DNA of 64,000 nucleotides from Mesorhizobium qingshengii (GCF_027563465.1 NZ_JAPFQA010000001.1:248001-312000), one strand, 5' to 3'; positions 10,015-19,071 are shown, counted from the first letter of the stretch. The notes: generated from the letters alone by a model not told the origin. Program-made: numbers and translations.

Positions 10015-10029
10015 ACCGCTAACCAGGGC

Positions 10030-11016
10030 TCATGCCTGTTGTATTGCCGACAGCTTCCAGCTCGCGCCATTCTCACGCATGAATGTCCACAGCTCGGTGG
10101 TCTCCGTCGGATGATCCTCGTCGCCGTCGACGACCTTGCCGCTGGCCCGTTCGCGCGTCACGTCGCGAGACTCGTAGCGCAATGCGGCCGTGGCGTAGTC
10201 GCGGTCATCCTCGCGCCAGCTTTCCGCGATGTCGGCCTGCAGCAAAGTGATGTCCGATACGTCGTTCCTGAGACCTTTCTGGGCATTGTCGGCCAGCTCT
10301 TCGGACAGATAGGACACCATCTCGGGGGTCGTCGCCCGACGCAAAGCGGCATGGTCTTCGCGCCCGAATGCTTCCTGGACATCGGTCAACAGCCGCTGGA
10401 AGGCGTCGAGGTCGGTCTGAGCGAGCGTGATCTCCTCGGAATCGGCGGTCGGCGAGCCTCCGCCCGAACCACCGCCAAAGCCGGGGATTGTGAACGAGCC
10501 TGCGGTCTGGTGCTGTGCTGTCGCGCGGTTCTCAAATCGCGACGCTTGGGTATTGCCGGCACCGGCCAGCGCCGGCGCCGGACCACGCGCGGATTGCGAC
10601 CGGAAGAAGCGGATAGCCAGCATGATCGCGCCACCGATGAGCAATGCCTGAAGCAGGAAACCGAACATGCCGGCCAGGCCGCCGAAGCCTTGGCCCACGA
10701 GCAGGCCGATCAGGCCACCGAGCAGCAGGCCGCGCATCATTGTTCCACCGAAGCCGCTCATGAAGCCAGGCCTCTGCGGGCCGGCCTGCGGCTGCCGGGC
10801 CGCAGTGTTGACACCGGTGTTGGGCGTCATCGAACGCTCGACCGGAGCGGTCGGCGCCGGGGCGGTTCTGGTCGGCGGTGCCGATTGGAACGTGCGCATG
10901 CCACGACTGCCGAAACTGCCGCCGCGACGAGCCTCGGCATGATCCATCGCGACCATGGAGAAGGCAAGGAACAGTCCTGCAAAGAGGGTGGCAAATCGGC
11001 TTGTGCGAGACATCAT
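10030..11016 (-). CDS. Tim44-like domain membrane protein
   Basis: A 328-residue protein with a signal or anchor segment (FATLFAGLFLAFSMVAM), a Pro/Arg/Thr-rich linker, a glycine-rich hydrophobic pair of helices (about residues 90-135: MMRGLLLGGLIGLLVGQGF, FGFLLQALLIGGAIMLAI) and a C-terminal Tim44-like domain (about 195-328) ending LWTFMRENGASWKLSAIQQA. Tim44-domain proteins in alphaproteobacteria are membrane-associated; their role is poorly known. Two adjacent ATGs (11016, 11013) are possible starts. The gene is followed by the convergent lactonase and preceded by the zinc-ribbon gene. Confidence 0.85.
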   Translation of the reverse strand: MMSRTSRFATLFAGLFLAFSMVAMDHAEARRGGSFGSRGMRTFQSAPPTRTAPAPTAPVERSMTPNTGVNTAARQPQAGPQRPGFMSGFGGTMMRGLLLGGLIGLLVGQGFGGLAGMFGFLLQALLIGGAIMLAIRFFRSQSARGPAPALAGAGNTQASRFENRATAQHQTAGSFTIPGFGGGSGGGSPTADSEEITLAQTDLDAFQRLLTDVQEAFGREDHAALRRATTPEMVSYLSEELADNAQKGLRNDVSDITLLQADIAESWREDDRDYATAALRYESRDVTRERASGKVVDGDEDHPTETTELWTFMRENGASWKLSAIQQA

Positions 11017-11093
11017 CGGAGATGAACCTTTATCGATGTGGTTTTTAGAAATTTTCAGCAAATGCCGGCCCGGTTGCCGGGCGGCGTCATGCG

Positions 11094-11387
11094 TCAATCG
11101 AACAATTCTTCGAAGAAGGATTTCTTCCGCTTCGGATGGCGGTGGCCCTGCGAGCGGGAATAATCGTCATCGCGACCGTGTTGCGGCTGGGAGAACGCGG
11201 TCGGCTGTGGCTGCGGCGCGGGCGACGCATCCCTGCCGGAACGCTCGATGATCTTGTCGAGTTCGCCTCGATCAAGCCAGACGCCGCGGCACTGCGGACA
11301 GTAATCGATCTCGATACCCTGGCGTTCGCTCATCACGAGCGCGACGCGGCAGGAAGGGCAAACCAAACCAGGGAGGGAAGATGTCAT
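11094..11387 (-). CDS. Zinc-ribbon (TFIIB-type) small protein
   Basis: A 97-residue protein with a zinc ribbon made of CPSC (near residue 10) and CPQC (near residue 31), followed by GVWLDRGELDKIIERS, the signature of the zf-TFIIB family (PF13453). The C-terminal half is polar and basic (HRHPKRKKSFFEELFD). ATG 11387 has GGAG six bases upstream. It lies directly upstream of the Tim44-like gene and may be co-transcribed with it. Function unknown; nucleic-acid or protein binding is plausible. Confidence 0.85.
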   Translation of the reverse strand: MTSSLPGLVCPSCRVALVMSERQGIEIDYCPQCRGVWLDRGELDKIIERSGRDASPAPQPQPTAFSQPQHGRDDDYSRSQGHRHPKRKKSFFEELFD

Positions 11388-11760
11388 ATGGGGCTCCAAA
11401 CCAAAAAGGAATGAGCCCGCTTGACCGAAAGAATGGAAACGGGCCCGTTAAAGCGGTCCGACATCACGATCGCCAAAGCGACAGTCAGAGGGGCCCGGCC
11501 CGCACCGGACAGTTAGGAATGCGGAGCCATGCCTTCAAGGGCGGCATCGCCGGCCAGTATGATTTGTTGGCGTCGCAAGCCGGCATGTTCGGTCGGAGTG
11601 CCGCCCCGCAACGTGGTCGTGTCTTGAGCGCGGCGGTCGGCAAACTCGGGTTTCTTCCGCAAAGCCGGTAAAAGAGTGCATGCTTCGGGTCTTTGAGGCG
11701 TCGTTGCGGTGCCATATGAAAGTGGCTGACGGAATGTAGGCAGTGCAGGAGAGTCGATTC
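11388..11760. other. 373-base intergenic region with no supported gene
   Basis: This is the divergent region between the zinc-ribbon and ThDP-enzyme genes. It holds a perfect 12-base palindrome AACGGGCCCGTT (11438-11449) and several short GC-rich stretches. One open frame crosses it, but its composition and start context do not look like a gene. I recognise no RNA family here. Confidence 0.4.
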
Positions 11761-13407
11761 ATGACCAAAGGTTCGGATCTGTTCGTTGCGGCACTCGAGA
11801 ACGAAGGGGTCGAGCGCATTTTCGGCATTCCGGGCGAGGAAAATCTCGACATCGTCGAATCGATTCGGCGCTCGTCGATCCAACTGATCCTGACCCGCCA
11901 CGAACAGGCGGCCGCCTTCATGGCCGCCACCTACGGCAGGCTCACCGGCAAGGCAGGCGTCTGCATCACCACGCTAGGCCCCGGCGCGCTCAATCTGACA
12001 ACCGGCTCGGCCTATGCGCTGCTCGGCGCGATGCCGATGATCATGATCACCGGCCAGAAGGGCATCCTGTCATCCCGGCAGGCGCGCTTCCAGATCGTCG
12101 ATATCGTCGCGGCGATGAAGCCGCTGACCAAGCTGTCGCGGCAGATCGTCTCGCCGAAGATGATCCCGTCACTGGTGCGCGAAGCCTTTCGCGTCGCCCA
12201 GGAGGAGCGCCCCGGCCCCGTGCATCTGGAATTGCCGGAAGACATTGCCGCGGCGGAGTGTGAGCCGGTCGCGCTTGTGCCGACGCATCCGGTCGAACTG
12301 CCCCTGGCCAGCGCGGCCGCGCTCGATCGTGCCGCCCGCATGATCATGGAAGCCAGGCGTCCGCTGCTGATGTTCGGCGCGGCGGCGTCGCGGCCACGCG
12401 TCACTCCCGATGTCGCCCAGTTCGTCCTGCGCACGCAAATTCCCTATTTCACCACGCAGATGGGCAAGGGCACCGTGCCGGGCGGAACCGAACTCTACAT
12501 GGGAACGGCGGCACTTTCGGAACGCGACTATGTACACGAGGCCATCGAGCAGGCCGATCTGATCATCACCATCGGCCACGACACGGTCGAGAAGCCGCCT
12601 TTCATCATGGGCGCGAAGGGGCCGAAGGTCATCCATGTCGGCTATCAATCCGCCGATGTCGAGCAGGTCTATTTCCCGCAGGCCGAGATCGTCGGCGACC
12701 TCGGCCCTTCGCTGGCGCTGCTGGCGGACCGTATCGAGGGCAAGATCCCCAATGCGCAGGCCCTGCTGCCGCTGCGGGAAGGCATCTTGAGCCGCATCGC
12801 CGCGCGCGCCACCGAAGACCGTTTCACGCCGCAGCGCATCGTGCACGACGTGCGCGCCGTGATGCCGGCGGACGGGATCCTCGCGCTCGACAACGGCATG
12901 TACAAAATCTGGTTCGCGCGCAATTACCGCACGCGCATGGCAAACACGCTGCTGCTCGACAACGCGCTGGCCACCATGGGCGCGGGCTTGCCGTCGGCGA
13001 TGATGGCGGCACTGCTCTACCCGCAGCGCCGTGTCATGGCCATCTGCGGCGACGGCGGCTTCATGATGAACAGCCAGGAACTGGAGACCGCCGTCAGGCT
13101 CAAGCTCAACCTCGTCGTCCTGCTGTTGGAAGACCATGCCTACGGCATGATCCGCTGGAAGCAGGCGGTCGACGAGTTCCCGGATTTCGGCATGACCTTC
13201 GGCAACCCCGATTTCGTCAAATACGCCGAGGCCTATGGCGCCAGGGGAACCAGGGTTGCAGAAATCGCCGACTTGCGGCCGGCGCTGGAACAGGCCTTCG
13301 CCGGCTGCGGCGTGCATCTCGTGGTCGTGCCCATCGACTATTCCGAAAACACCAGGGTGCTCGTCGACGAATTGCGCGAGCGGCTGCCGGCGCCACGGAA
13401 GCCCTGA
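11761..13407 (+). CDS. Acetolactate synthase-like thiamine diphosphate enzyme
   Basis: A 548-residue ThDP-dependent enzyme with the three usual domains. The N-terminal Pyr domain has the catalytic glutamate (E48 in RHEQAAAFMA), GKAGVCITTLGPGALN and the QKGILSS loop. The C-terminal PP domain has CGDGGFMMNSQELETAVRLK and LLEDHAYGMIRWKQ, where the second metal ligand is an aspartate as in catabolic AlsS-type synthases. ATG 11761 follows AGGAGA. No small regulatory subunit (IlvN type) lies next to it, so it probably makes acetolactate for catabolic use or is a related decarboxylase/ligase. It stands alone and converges on the amide-type importer operon. Confidence 0.88.
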   Translation: MTKGSDLFVAALENEGVERIFGIPGEENLDIVESIRRSSIQLILTRHEQAAAFMAATYGRLTGKAGVCITTLGPGALNLTTGSAYALLGAMPMIMITGQKGILSSRQARFQIVDIVAAMKPLTKLSRQIVSPKMIPSLVREAFRVAQEERPGPVHLELPEDIAAAECEPVALVPTHPVELPLASAAALDRAARMIMEARRPLLMFGAAASRPRVTPDVAQFVLRTQIPYFTTQMGKGTVPGGTELYMGTAALSERDYVHEAIEQADLIITIGHDTVEKPPFIMGAKGPKVIHVGYQSADVEQVYFPQAEIVGDLGPSLALLADRIEGKIPNAQALLPLREGILSRIAARATEDRFTPQRIVHDVRAVMPADGILALDNGMYKIWFARNYRTRMANTLLLDNALATMGAGLPSAMMAALLYPQRRVMAICGDGGFMMNSQELETAVRLKLNLVVLLLEDHAYGMIRWKQAVDEFPDFGMTFGNPDFVKYAEAYGARGTRVAEIADLRPALEQAFAGCGVHLVVVPIDYSENTRVLVDELRERLPAPRKP

Positions 13408-13408
13408 C

Positions 13409-13426
13409 GGCGGCGGCAACGCCGCC
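13409..13426 (+). terminator. GCAA-tetraloop hairpin between convergent genes
   Basis: GGCGGCG (13409-13415), loop GCAA, CGCCGCC (13420-13426) forms a seven-base GC stem directly after the ThDP-enzyme stop. No T run follows, so termination would need Rho or the stem may only protect the 3' end. Confidence 0.4.
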
Positions 13427-13451
13427 ATCAGGATTGGTTGGGTGCGAGGGC

Positions 13452-14621
13452 CTACACCTTGCAGTAGGGCGTGACCGGCGCGATGGTGCCGAAATCCTTG
13501 ACGATCTCGTAGCCGATGCCGTCGGCCGCCGCCTTGCCGACATAGGAGTGGCAGAGCGTGTGGTTGTTGGAGGCATCGACGCGGATCTTGCCTTGCGGCG
13601 CGTCGAACTCGATCGTCGGCAATGCGGCCAGCACATCGTCATCCTTCAGCGATCCGGCTTTCTCGGCGGCCAGCGCGTAGAGATGCAGGCCGTTATAGCC
13701 GGCTTCGCCGATGCCGTTCACCATCTTCTCCTGGCCGAACTTTTCGCGGAAGCTCGAGATGAACTTTTTGTTGACCGGATTGTCGAGCGCCATCCAGTAG
13801 GGCTGCGGCGCATAGGTGCCGGCGGCCACGCCGGCCGGCAGCGCATCCTTGTTGAAGACCTCGTCGAGCGGCGCGATCAGCGGCTGCTTGATGTCGAAGC
13901 TGCGATACTGCTTGAGCTGGGTGACGGCGTCATTGCCGACCACCATCGACCAGACGACATCGGGCTTCAGCGACTTGATCTTCTGGAACGCCGGGCCGAA
14001 ATCCGTGGTGCCGAACGGATAATAGTCGGCGCCGATGATCTTGCCGCCGGCCTTCTCATAGGCCGCCGTGATCGCCTCGGTCATCTTCTGCGGCCAGGCA
14101 TAGTCGGAAGCCATGATGTAGATCGTCTTGCCGAGGTTTTCGGCCACCCAAGGCATCATAGGGTCGACCTGCTGCATCGGGATTGGGCCGGTGGCGACGA
14201 AGTAGCGGTTGCATTCGCCGCCCTCGAAATTGGTCGGGTAGAAGAACAGCTTCTTGGCCTTCGAGGTCACCGATAGGGTCGCGCTGCGCTCCGGCGAGAT
14301 GATGGTGCCCATGATCACGTCGACCTTGTCCTCGTTGAGGAGCTTGCGCGCCTTGTCGATCGCGCCCTTGGTCGTGGTCTGGTTGTCCTCGATGAACAAC
14401 TCGACCTGACGGCCGCCGATGCCGTTGGCGGCGTTGAGCTCGGCGGCGGCCAGCTTGTAGCAATTGAGCAGCGTTTCGCCGAGGATCGCCTGCAGCCCGG
14501 TGATCGGGATGGACAGGCCGACCTTGACGGTGTCGGCGGCGCGCAGGATCGAGGGCGCGCCGACCATGGCGAAGGCGGCGGCCGCGCCGCCGGATTTCAG
14601 GATAGTTCTTCTGCTTATCAT
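13452..14621 (-). CDS. Urea/short-chain-amide type ABC binding protein
   Basis: A 389-residue periplasmic binding protein of the Peripla_BP_5 group (UrtA/FmdD-like). It starts with a probable Tat leader (SRRTILKSGGAAAAFA, cleavage after RAA). The stretch KKLFFYPTNFEGGECNRYF closely resembles UrtA's LLFYPVQYEGFECS region. SDYAWPQKMTEAI and IKSLKPDVVWSMVVGNDAV follow. It is the last gene of a leftward operon with HDAC-type deacetylase, two permeases and two ATPases. The ligand could be an amide or acetylated amine rather than urea, because the operon encodes a deacetylase and no urease or urea carboxylase. Confidence 0.9.
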   Translation of the reverse strand: MISRRTILKSGGAAAAFAMVGAPSILRAADTVKVGLSIPITGLQAILGETLLNCYKLAAAELNAANGIGGRQVELFIEDNQTTTKGAIDKARKLLNEDKVDVIMGTIISPERSATLSVTSKAKKLFFYPTNFEGGECNRYFVATGPIPMQQVDPMMPWVAENLGKTIYIMASDYAWPQKMTEAITAAYEKAGGKIIGADYYPFGTTDFGPAFQKIKSLKPDVVWSMVVGNDAVTQLKQYRSFDIKQPLIAPLDEVFNKDALPAGVAAGTYAPQPYWMALDNPVNKKFISSFREKFGQEKMVNGIGEAGYNGLHLYALAAEKAGSLKDDDVLAALPTIEFDAPQGKIRVDASNNHTLCHSYVGKAAADGIGYEIVKDFGTIAPVTPYCKV

Positions 14622-14668
14622 TGTTGTGTTCCCTTCCAGTCCAGACGCGCCCCATGCACGCCTTGCAA

Positions 14669-14718
14669 AGCCAACAAATCCCAGGCGCTTCAGGCGCGCC
14701 TATAGAGCCAACAAATCC
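14669..14718. repeat. 13-base direct repeat at the LivF-like gene end
   Basis: AGCCAACAAATCC occurs at 14669-14681 and again at 14706-14718. The second copy encodes the final residues of the ATPase, so the spacer copy looks like a small local duplication. Confidence 0.5.
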
Positions 14719-15401
14719 TTGAGCAGGGTCTCGTCGGCGAACGCCTCCGGCGCGCCTTCATGGACGATCCTGCCCTTTTCCATCACCAGGCAGCGGTCGG
14801 CCGCCTTGAGCACGAGATCGAGATTCTGTTCGACCAGAACGATCGCGATGCCGCGCTCGCGGGCGATGCGCGGCACCAATTCGGCGATCGACTGCACGAT
14901 GTTCGGCTGGATGCCTTCCGAGGGCTCGTCGAGCAGCAGCGCCGACGGCAGGCCGCACAGTGCGCGGCCGATCGCCAGCATCTGCTGCTGGCCGCCCGAA
15001 AGCGTGCCGGCGACCTGCGCTTCGCGTTCGCGCAGGATCGGAAAATAGCCGAAGATGTCGTCAGGAATACCGCCGTCGCCACGATCCCTGGCGGCGCGGG
15101 TGCCAACTTCGAGGTTCTGCCGCACGGTCAGCTGGTTGAAGATGCCGCGCCCTTGCGGCACATGCGCGATGCCGGCGCGCGCCCGGCGGAAGGCGGGAGC
15201 GTTGGTAAGGTCCTGGTCGCCGAGAACCACCGCGCCGCCGCTCGCCCGCAAGGCGCCGGCGATGACGCGCAGCAGCGTCGTCTTGCCGGCGCCGTTGCGG
15301 CCGAGCAGGCCGACGACTTCGCCCGGCGCGACGCTGAGATCGATGCCGTTCAGCACCGGGAGCAAGCCGTAGCCTGCCGAGACGGCAAGTGTCCGCAACA
15401 T
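14700..15401 (-). CDS. Branched-chain/urea-type ABC ATPase (LivF/UrtE-like)
   Basis: A 233-residue ATPase with Walker A GRNGAGKTT (about 34-42), FNQLTVRQNLEVG in the Q-loop region, signature LSGGQQQM and Walker B ALLLDEPSEGIQP. DEPSEGIQPNIVQ is characteristic of UrtE/LivF proteins. The end of the protein carries one copy of a 13-base direct repeat; the other lies in the following 78-base spacer. It follows the LivG/UrtD-like gene by two bases and precedes the binding-protein gene. Confidence 0.92.
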   Translation of the reverse strand: MLRTLAVSAGYGLLPVLNGIDLSVAPGEVVGLLGRNGAGKTTLLRVIAGALRASGGAVVLGDQDLTNAPAFRRARAGIAHVPQGRGIFNQLTVRQNLEVGTRAARDRGDGGIPDDIFGYFPILREREAQVAGTLSGGQQQMLAIGRALCGLPSALLLDEPSEGIQPNIVQSIAELVPRIARERGIAIVLVEQNLDLVLKAADRCLVMEKGRIVHEGAPEAFADETLLKDLLAL

Positions 15402-15403
15402 GG

Positions 15404-16108
15404 TCAGCGCCTCCCCAGATAGACGTCGCGGACCATTTCGTCGGTCTCGATGTCATGGAAAGGACCGCTGCGCAGGCGGCGTCCCTGATGCAGCACAAGC
15501 GTCTCGCAGTTCAGCGCCCGCACGAAGCGGATGTCATGCTCGACCGCGACGATCGAGAACTCGCCCTTCAGCCGCAGCAGCATCTCGGCGGTCGCGAGCG
15601 TCTCCTGCGGCGTCATGCCGGCGGTCGGCTCGTCGAGCAGCAGCAGCCGGGGCTCGATCGCCAGCGCCATGCCGATCTCCAGCCATTGCTTCTGGCCATG
15701 CGCGAGTTCGCCGGCCAGCGTGGCGGCACGATCTGTGAGCGCGACCAGCTCCAGCAGTTCACCGACCGGGCGAACCGGTGAAGGGACGCCCCACCGCGCG
15801 ACCTTCAGATTGTCCTCCACCGACAGGCTGGGGAAGACCGACGGGATCTGGAACTTGCGGGCGATGCCGAGCCGGGCGATGCGGTGCAGCGGCAGGCCGG
15901 CAATGTCGTGGCCGAGAAACCGCACGCTGCCGCTGGTCGGCCGAAGCGTGCCGGTCAGCACGTTGAGGAACGTGCTCTTGCCGGCGCCGTTCGGCCCGAT
16001 GATGCAGCAGAGTTCCTTGTCGCGCACCGTGAGGTTCAACGCCTCAAGCGCCTGCAGCCCGCCAAAGCGGATGCCGACATTCTCGGCCTGGAGCAGGACG
16101 TCGCTCAT
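15404..16108 (-). CDS. Branched-chain/urea-type ABC ATPase (LivG/UrtD-like)
   Basis: A 234-residue ATPase: Walker A GPNGAGKST (about 37-45), LGIARKFQIPSVFPSLSVED typical of LivG/UrtD, signature LAHGQKQWLEIG (the degenerate LSGGQ form seen in UrtD), Walker B LLLLDEPTAGMTP. ATG 16108 overlaps the upstream permease stop by four bases. The open frame continues upstream, but that part lies inside the permease gene. Pairs with the 233-residue ATPase next in line. Confidence 0.92.
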   Translation of the reverse strand: MSDVLLQAENVGIRFGGLQALEALNLTVRDKELCCIIGPNGAGKSTFLNVLTGTLRPTSGSVRFLGHDIAGLPLHRIARLGIARKFQIPSVFPSLSVEDNLKVARWGVPSPVRPVGELLELVALTDRAATLAGELAHGQKQWLEIGMALAIEPRLLLLDEPTAGMTPQETLATAEMLLRLKGEFSIVAVEHDIRFVRALNCETLVLHQGRRLRSGPFHDIETDEMVRDVYLGRR

Positions 16109-17091
16109 GGCGTGCTCCTCCGGCCATTGAGCAGGGCCTTCAGCCGCGCGTAGATCGACAGGATGCCATCCGGCAAGACGAAGACGATGACCACGAAGAC
16201 GCAGCCGAGCAGGAGCGGCCACAGGCTTGGATTGAAGCTGCTGATCGTCTGCTGCGCGCGCTGGATGAAAATCGCGCCGAGAACGGGACCAAGCAGTGTG
16301 CCGCGTCCCCCGACCGCCACCCACACGATGACCTCCGTCGACAACAGCAGGCCGGACAAGTCGGGCGCCACCAGCCCCGCCATGCAGACATAAAGCGCGC
16401 CGGCAAGACCGGCGATGGCTGCGGACAGGACGAAGGTGACGAGCAACCGCAAGGGTGCATTGTGGCCAAGCGCCGCCGCGCGGACTTCATTGTCCTGGAT
16501 GGCGGTCAGCACCGTGCCCCAGCGGCCACGGCTGATCGACCACAGTCCGAGCACGACCACGGCGACGATGGCAGCGACGAAGATATAGGAGGGCAGGTCC
16601 TGGCTGAGATCGACATGCGTGCCGCCAACATCGAATTCGATCGGCGGGATGCCGATCAGGCCGCTGTCGCCGCCGGTGACGGAGCTCCAGGACACCGCGG
16701 CCTGCTGGCAGATGACGCCCATGGCCAGCGTAACGATGGTGAAATAGCTGCCGCGGATGCCACCGAAGAACAGGAAGTAGCCGATTATGGCGGCGACGAA
16801 GGCAGCACCAGTCACCGCGCCCATGATACCGAGCAGGCTTCCGAAGGGGATGGCGTCGTTGAGCGTGACCAATGCCATGATGTAGCCGCCGATGCCGAAG
16901 AAGGCGGCGTGGCCGAAGCAGAGAATGCCGGTGCGGCCCCAGAAAAAGTCGAGGCTCGCCGCGAACAGGCCGAAGATCAGCGCGTCGCGGATCACCGTCA
17001 GCTGGTAACCGTCGGCGATGAACGGATAGAGGATGGCGAGCACCACGCAGACGGCGAAGATCAGCAGCCAGTTGCGGTCCCGGGCGATCAT
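16105..17091 (-). CDS. Branched-chain/urea-type ABC permease (LivM/UrtC-like)
   Basis: A 328-residue polytopic permease. It opens with a hydrophobic helix (LLIFAVCVVLAILYPFIA), has the LivM-type GRTGILCFGHAAFFGIGGY segment and the internal RAAALGHNAPLRLLVTF cytoplasmic loop. A variable insertion near residue 150 (GGTHVDLSQDLPSY) differs between transporters. The ATG overlaps the LivH-like gene stop by four bases. Confidence 0.92.
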   Translation of the reverse strand: MIARDRNWLLIFAVCVVLAILYPFIADGYQLTVIRDALIFGLFAASLDFFWGRTGILCFGHAAFFGIGGYIMALVTLNDAIPFGSLLGIMGAVTGAAFVAAIIGYFLFFGGIRGSYFTIVTLAMGVICQQAAVSWSSVTGGDSGLIGIPPIEFDVGGTHVDLSQDLPSYIFVAAIVAVVVLGLWSISRGRWGTVLTAIQDNEVRAAALGHNAPLRLLVTFVLSAAIAGLAGALYVCMAGLVAPDLSGLLLSTEVIVWVAVGGRGTLLGPVLGAIFIQRAQQTISSFNPSLWPLLLGCVFVVIVFVLPDGILSIYARLKALLNGRRSTP

Positions 17092-17945
17092 CGCGATGCC
17101 CCGTTGAACAGTCCGTTGGGCCGCAGCCGCACGGCGACGATGGCCGCGAGCAGCACGATCGCTTGCGCCAGCGATGGCGATATCTGGTAGTTGAGGACGC
17201 TGGTCAGCCCGCCGACGAAGACGCTGCCGGCGACGAGGCCGCCGATCGAGCCGACACCGCCGACGATGACGACGAAGAAGGCGTTGGCGAGATAGTTCAC
17301 CCCCATCTGCGGCAAGACGATGGCCAGCGGCGCGACCAGCCCGCCGGCAAGCCCGGCGATTGCCGCGCCGAAAGTGAAGGCGATGGCGTAGGTGCGCTGC
17401 GTGTTGATGCCGACGCCCTCGGCCATCTCGCGGTTCTGGATGACGGTGCGGATATCGAGGCCGAACGATGTCCGGCTTATCAGCAGGACGACGCCGAGCA
17501 AAGTCAGCATGGCGACAGCGATCAGGATCAGCCGATAGGCCGGATAGACGGTGAAGAAGAGGTCGAGCGTGCCTTCGATCGGCGGCGTCACCGGCTTGGC
17601 ACCGAGACCGAAGGTCAGTTCCAGCCCTTGCTGCAGGATCAGGCTGACGCCCCAGGTGGCGAGCACGGTCGAGACCGGGCGCGAATAGAGATGGCGGATG
17701 ATGGCGAATTCCAGGATGCAGCCGACCACCGCGCCGGCGATGGGTGCCGCGGCGAGACCCAGCCAGAACGAGCCGCCCATGCTCTGGACGAAATAGACGG
17801 CGAAGGCGCCGACGGTGACGAACTCGCCATGCGCCAGATTGGTCACGTTCATCAGCCCGAAACTGATCGCCAGCCCGAGCCCGACCAGCATCAGGATGCT
17901 GATCAGCGTCAGTGCGTTGAGGAGCGTGGTGACGACAAAATCCAT
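17088..17945 (-). CDS. Branched-chain/urea-type ABC permease (LivH/UrtB-like)
   Basis: A 285-residue polytopic permease with FGLMNVTNLAHGEFVTVGAF near the N-terminus, the loop NREMAEGVGINTQRTYAIAF and GGVGSIGGLVAGSVFVGGL near the C-terminus, all typical of LivH/UrtB. ATG 17945 starts five bases from the HDAC-like stop, so the importer genes are very likely co-transcribed and coupled to the deacetylase gene. No obvious independent ribosome-binding site is visible. Confidence 0.92.
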   Translation of the reverse strand: MDFVVTTLLNALTLISILMLVGLGLAISFGLMNVTNLAHGEFVTVGAFAVYFVQSMGGSFWLGLAAAPIAGAVVGCILEFAIIRHLYSRPVSTVLATWGVSLILQQGLELTFGLGAKPVTPPIEGTLDLFFTVYPAYRLILIAVAMLTLLGVVLLISRTSFGLDIRTVIQNREMAEGVGINTQRTYAIAFTFGAAIAGLAGGLVAPLAIVLPQMGVNYLANAFFVVIVGGVGSIGGLVAGSVFVGGLTSVLNYQISPSLAQAIVLLAAIVAVRLRPNGLFNGASR

Positions 17946-17949
17946 CGCG

Positions 17950-19071
17950 TCAGGCAGCACTTGCGAGGCGTTGGCGCAGGCCGGCGAGCAGGGCTTCGGC
18001 GGCATCGATCACATCAGCCTGATGCGGCTGCAGATCCTGCCCGGCCCATTCGTCGATATGGTCCGACAGCGGGTCGACCACCTCGGTGCGATGATTGGCC
18101 AGCGTCTCGATGACGGCATGGCCGCAGAACGGCACATAGCCCTCGGAGTAGCCGCCTTCATGGGTCATGATCAGGCGTCCCTGCGACGTCTCGGCGGCCA
18201 GCGCCACCATGCGTGCGGCAAGGCGCCGGAAGCATTCGCTGTTCAGCATCATGCGGCCGAGCGGATCGAAGCCAGACGCATCGAAGCCGGAAGCGACGAT
18301 GACGAGATCGGGCTTGAAGGCGCGCAGTGCAGGGGCGACGACGCGGTCGAAGGTCGATTCATAGGCGCCGGTGCCGCTGCCGGACGGCAGCGGGATGTTG
18401 ATGTTGTAGCCTTCGCCGGCGTCCTTGCCGTTGTCGGCCAGTGCGCCGCGCCCGGTCGGATAGAGATTGTCCTGGTGCACGGAGATGGTCAGCACCGACG
18501 GGTCGGAATAGAAGATCGTCTCGGTGCCGTTGCCGTGATGCACGTCCCAGTCGACTATCGCCGCGCGGCCAAGCAGGCCTTCGTGCTGCAGCCGGCGCAC
18601 GGAGACGCCGATGTTGGAGAAAAGGCAGTTACCCAACGCCTGGTCTGGTTCGGCATGGTGCCCGGGCGGCCGCGCCAGCGCATAGGCGTTATCGACGCGA
18701 CCGGTCAGCACGGCGCGCATGGCGGCATAGGTGGTGCCGGCCGACAGCAGGGCGATGTCGAAACTGTTGAGGCCGATCGGCGCCTGCGGTCCGGCGAAAC
18801 CGGAACCCCGCTCGCTCAGCATGCGGATGTCGTCGACGTGGCGTTGCGTATGCACGCGCAGCAGGTCCTCGACCGAGACCGGCTCGGGAATGATCGGCAC
18901 CAGGTGGCGCGACAGGCCGCTGACCTGGATGAGATTGTTCAGCCGCCGCTTTGAGCCGGGGGATTCCAGATGCCGGCCGGGTTCCACGAAACGGCCGGGA
19001 GGCATCATGTCGGCGCTGGAGCCGGTGTCATGCCACATCAGCTGTTCGTGAAAAACGTAACCCGTCGCCAT
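17950..19071 (-). CDS. HDAC-family zinc deacetylase (acetylpolyamine amidohydrolase-like)
   Basis: A 373-residue member of the histone deacetylase / acetoin utilisation / acetylpolyamine amidohydrolase superfamily. It has the paired catalytic histidines in ARPPGHHAEPDQALG (H138, H139), zinc ligands D176 and H178 in DWDVHHGNG, D264 in ASGFDASGFDPLG and the late HEGGYSEG tyrosine motif. The arrangement is complete, so activity is expected. Bacterial members remove acetyl groups from small amines. Placed immediately upstream of an amide-type ABC importer, it probably acts on the imported compound. Alternative: a protein lysine deacetylase. Confidence 0.92.
   Translation of the reverse strand: MATGYVFHEQLMWHDTGSSADMMPPGRFVEPGRHLESPGSKRRLNNLIQVSGLSRHLVPIIPEPVSVEDLLRVHTQRHVDDIRMLSERGSGFAGPQAPIGLNSFDIALLSAGTTYAAMRAVLTGRVDNAYALARPPGHHAEPDQALGNCLFSNIGVSVRRLQHEGLLGRAAIVDWDVHHGNGTETIFYSDPSVLTISVHQDNLYPTGRGALADNGKDAGEGYNINIPLPSGSGTGAYESTFDRVVAPALRAFKPDLVIVASGFDASGFDPLGRMMLNSECFRRLAARMVALAAETSQGRLIMTHEGGYSEGYVPFCGHAVIETLANHRTEVVDPLSDHIDEWAGQDLQPHQADVIDAAEALLAGLRQRLASAA

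Noticed and set aside
11388..11760. Possible riboswitch or small RNA in the gap before the ThDP enzyme
   Set aside because: A 12-base palindrome and some GC-rich stretches are present, but no known RNA pattern or terminator could be made out.
12169..13428. A 419-codon open frame on the minus strand
   Set aside because: Antisense to the ThDP enzyme; no family motifs and a poor start.
13452..17945. Naming the amide-type importer UrtABCDE for urea
   Set aside because: There is no urease, urea carboxylase or amidase nearby, and the operon begins with a deacetylase, so a urea role is not supported.
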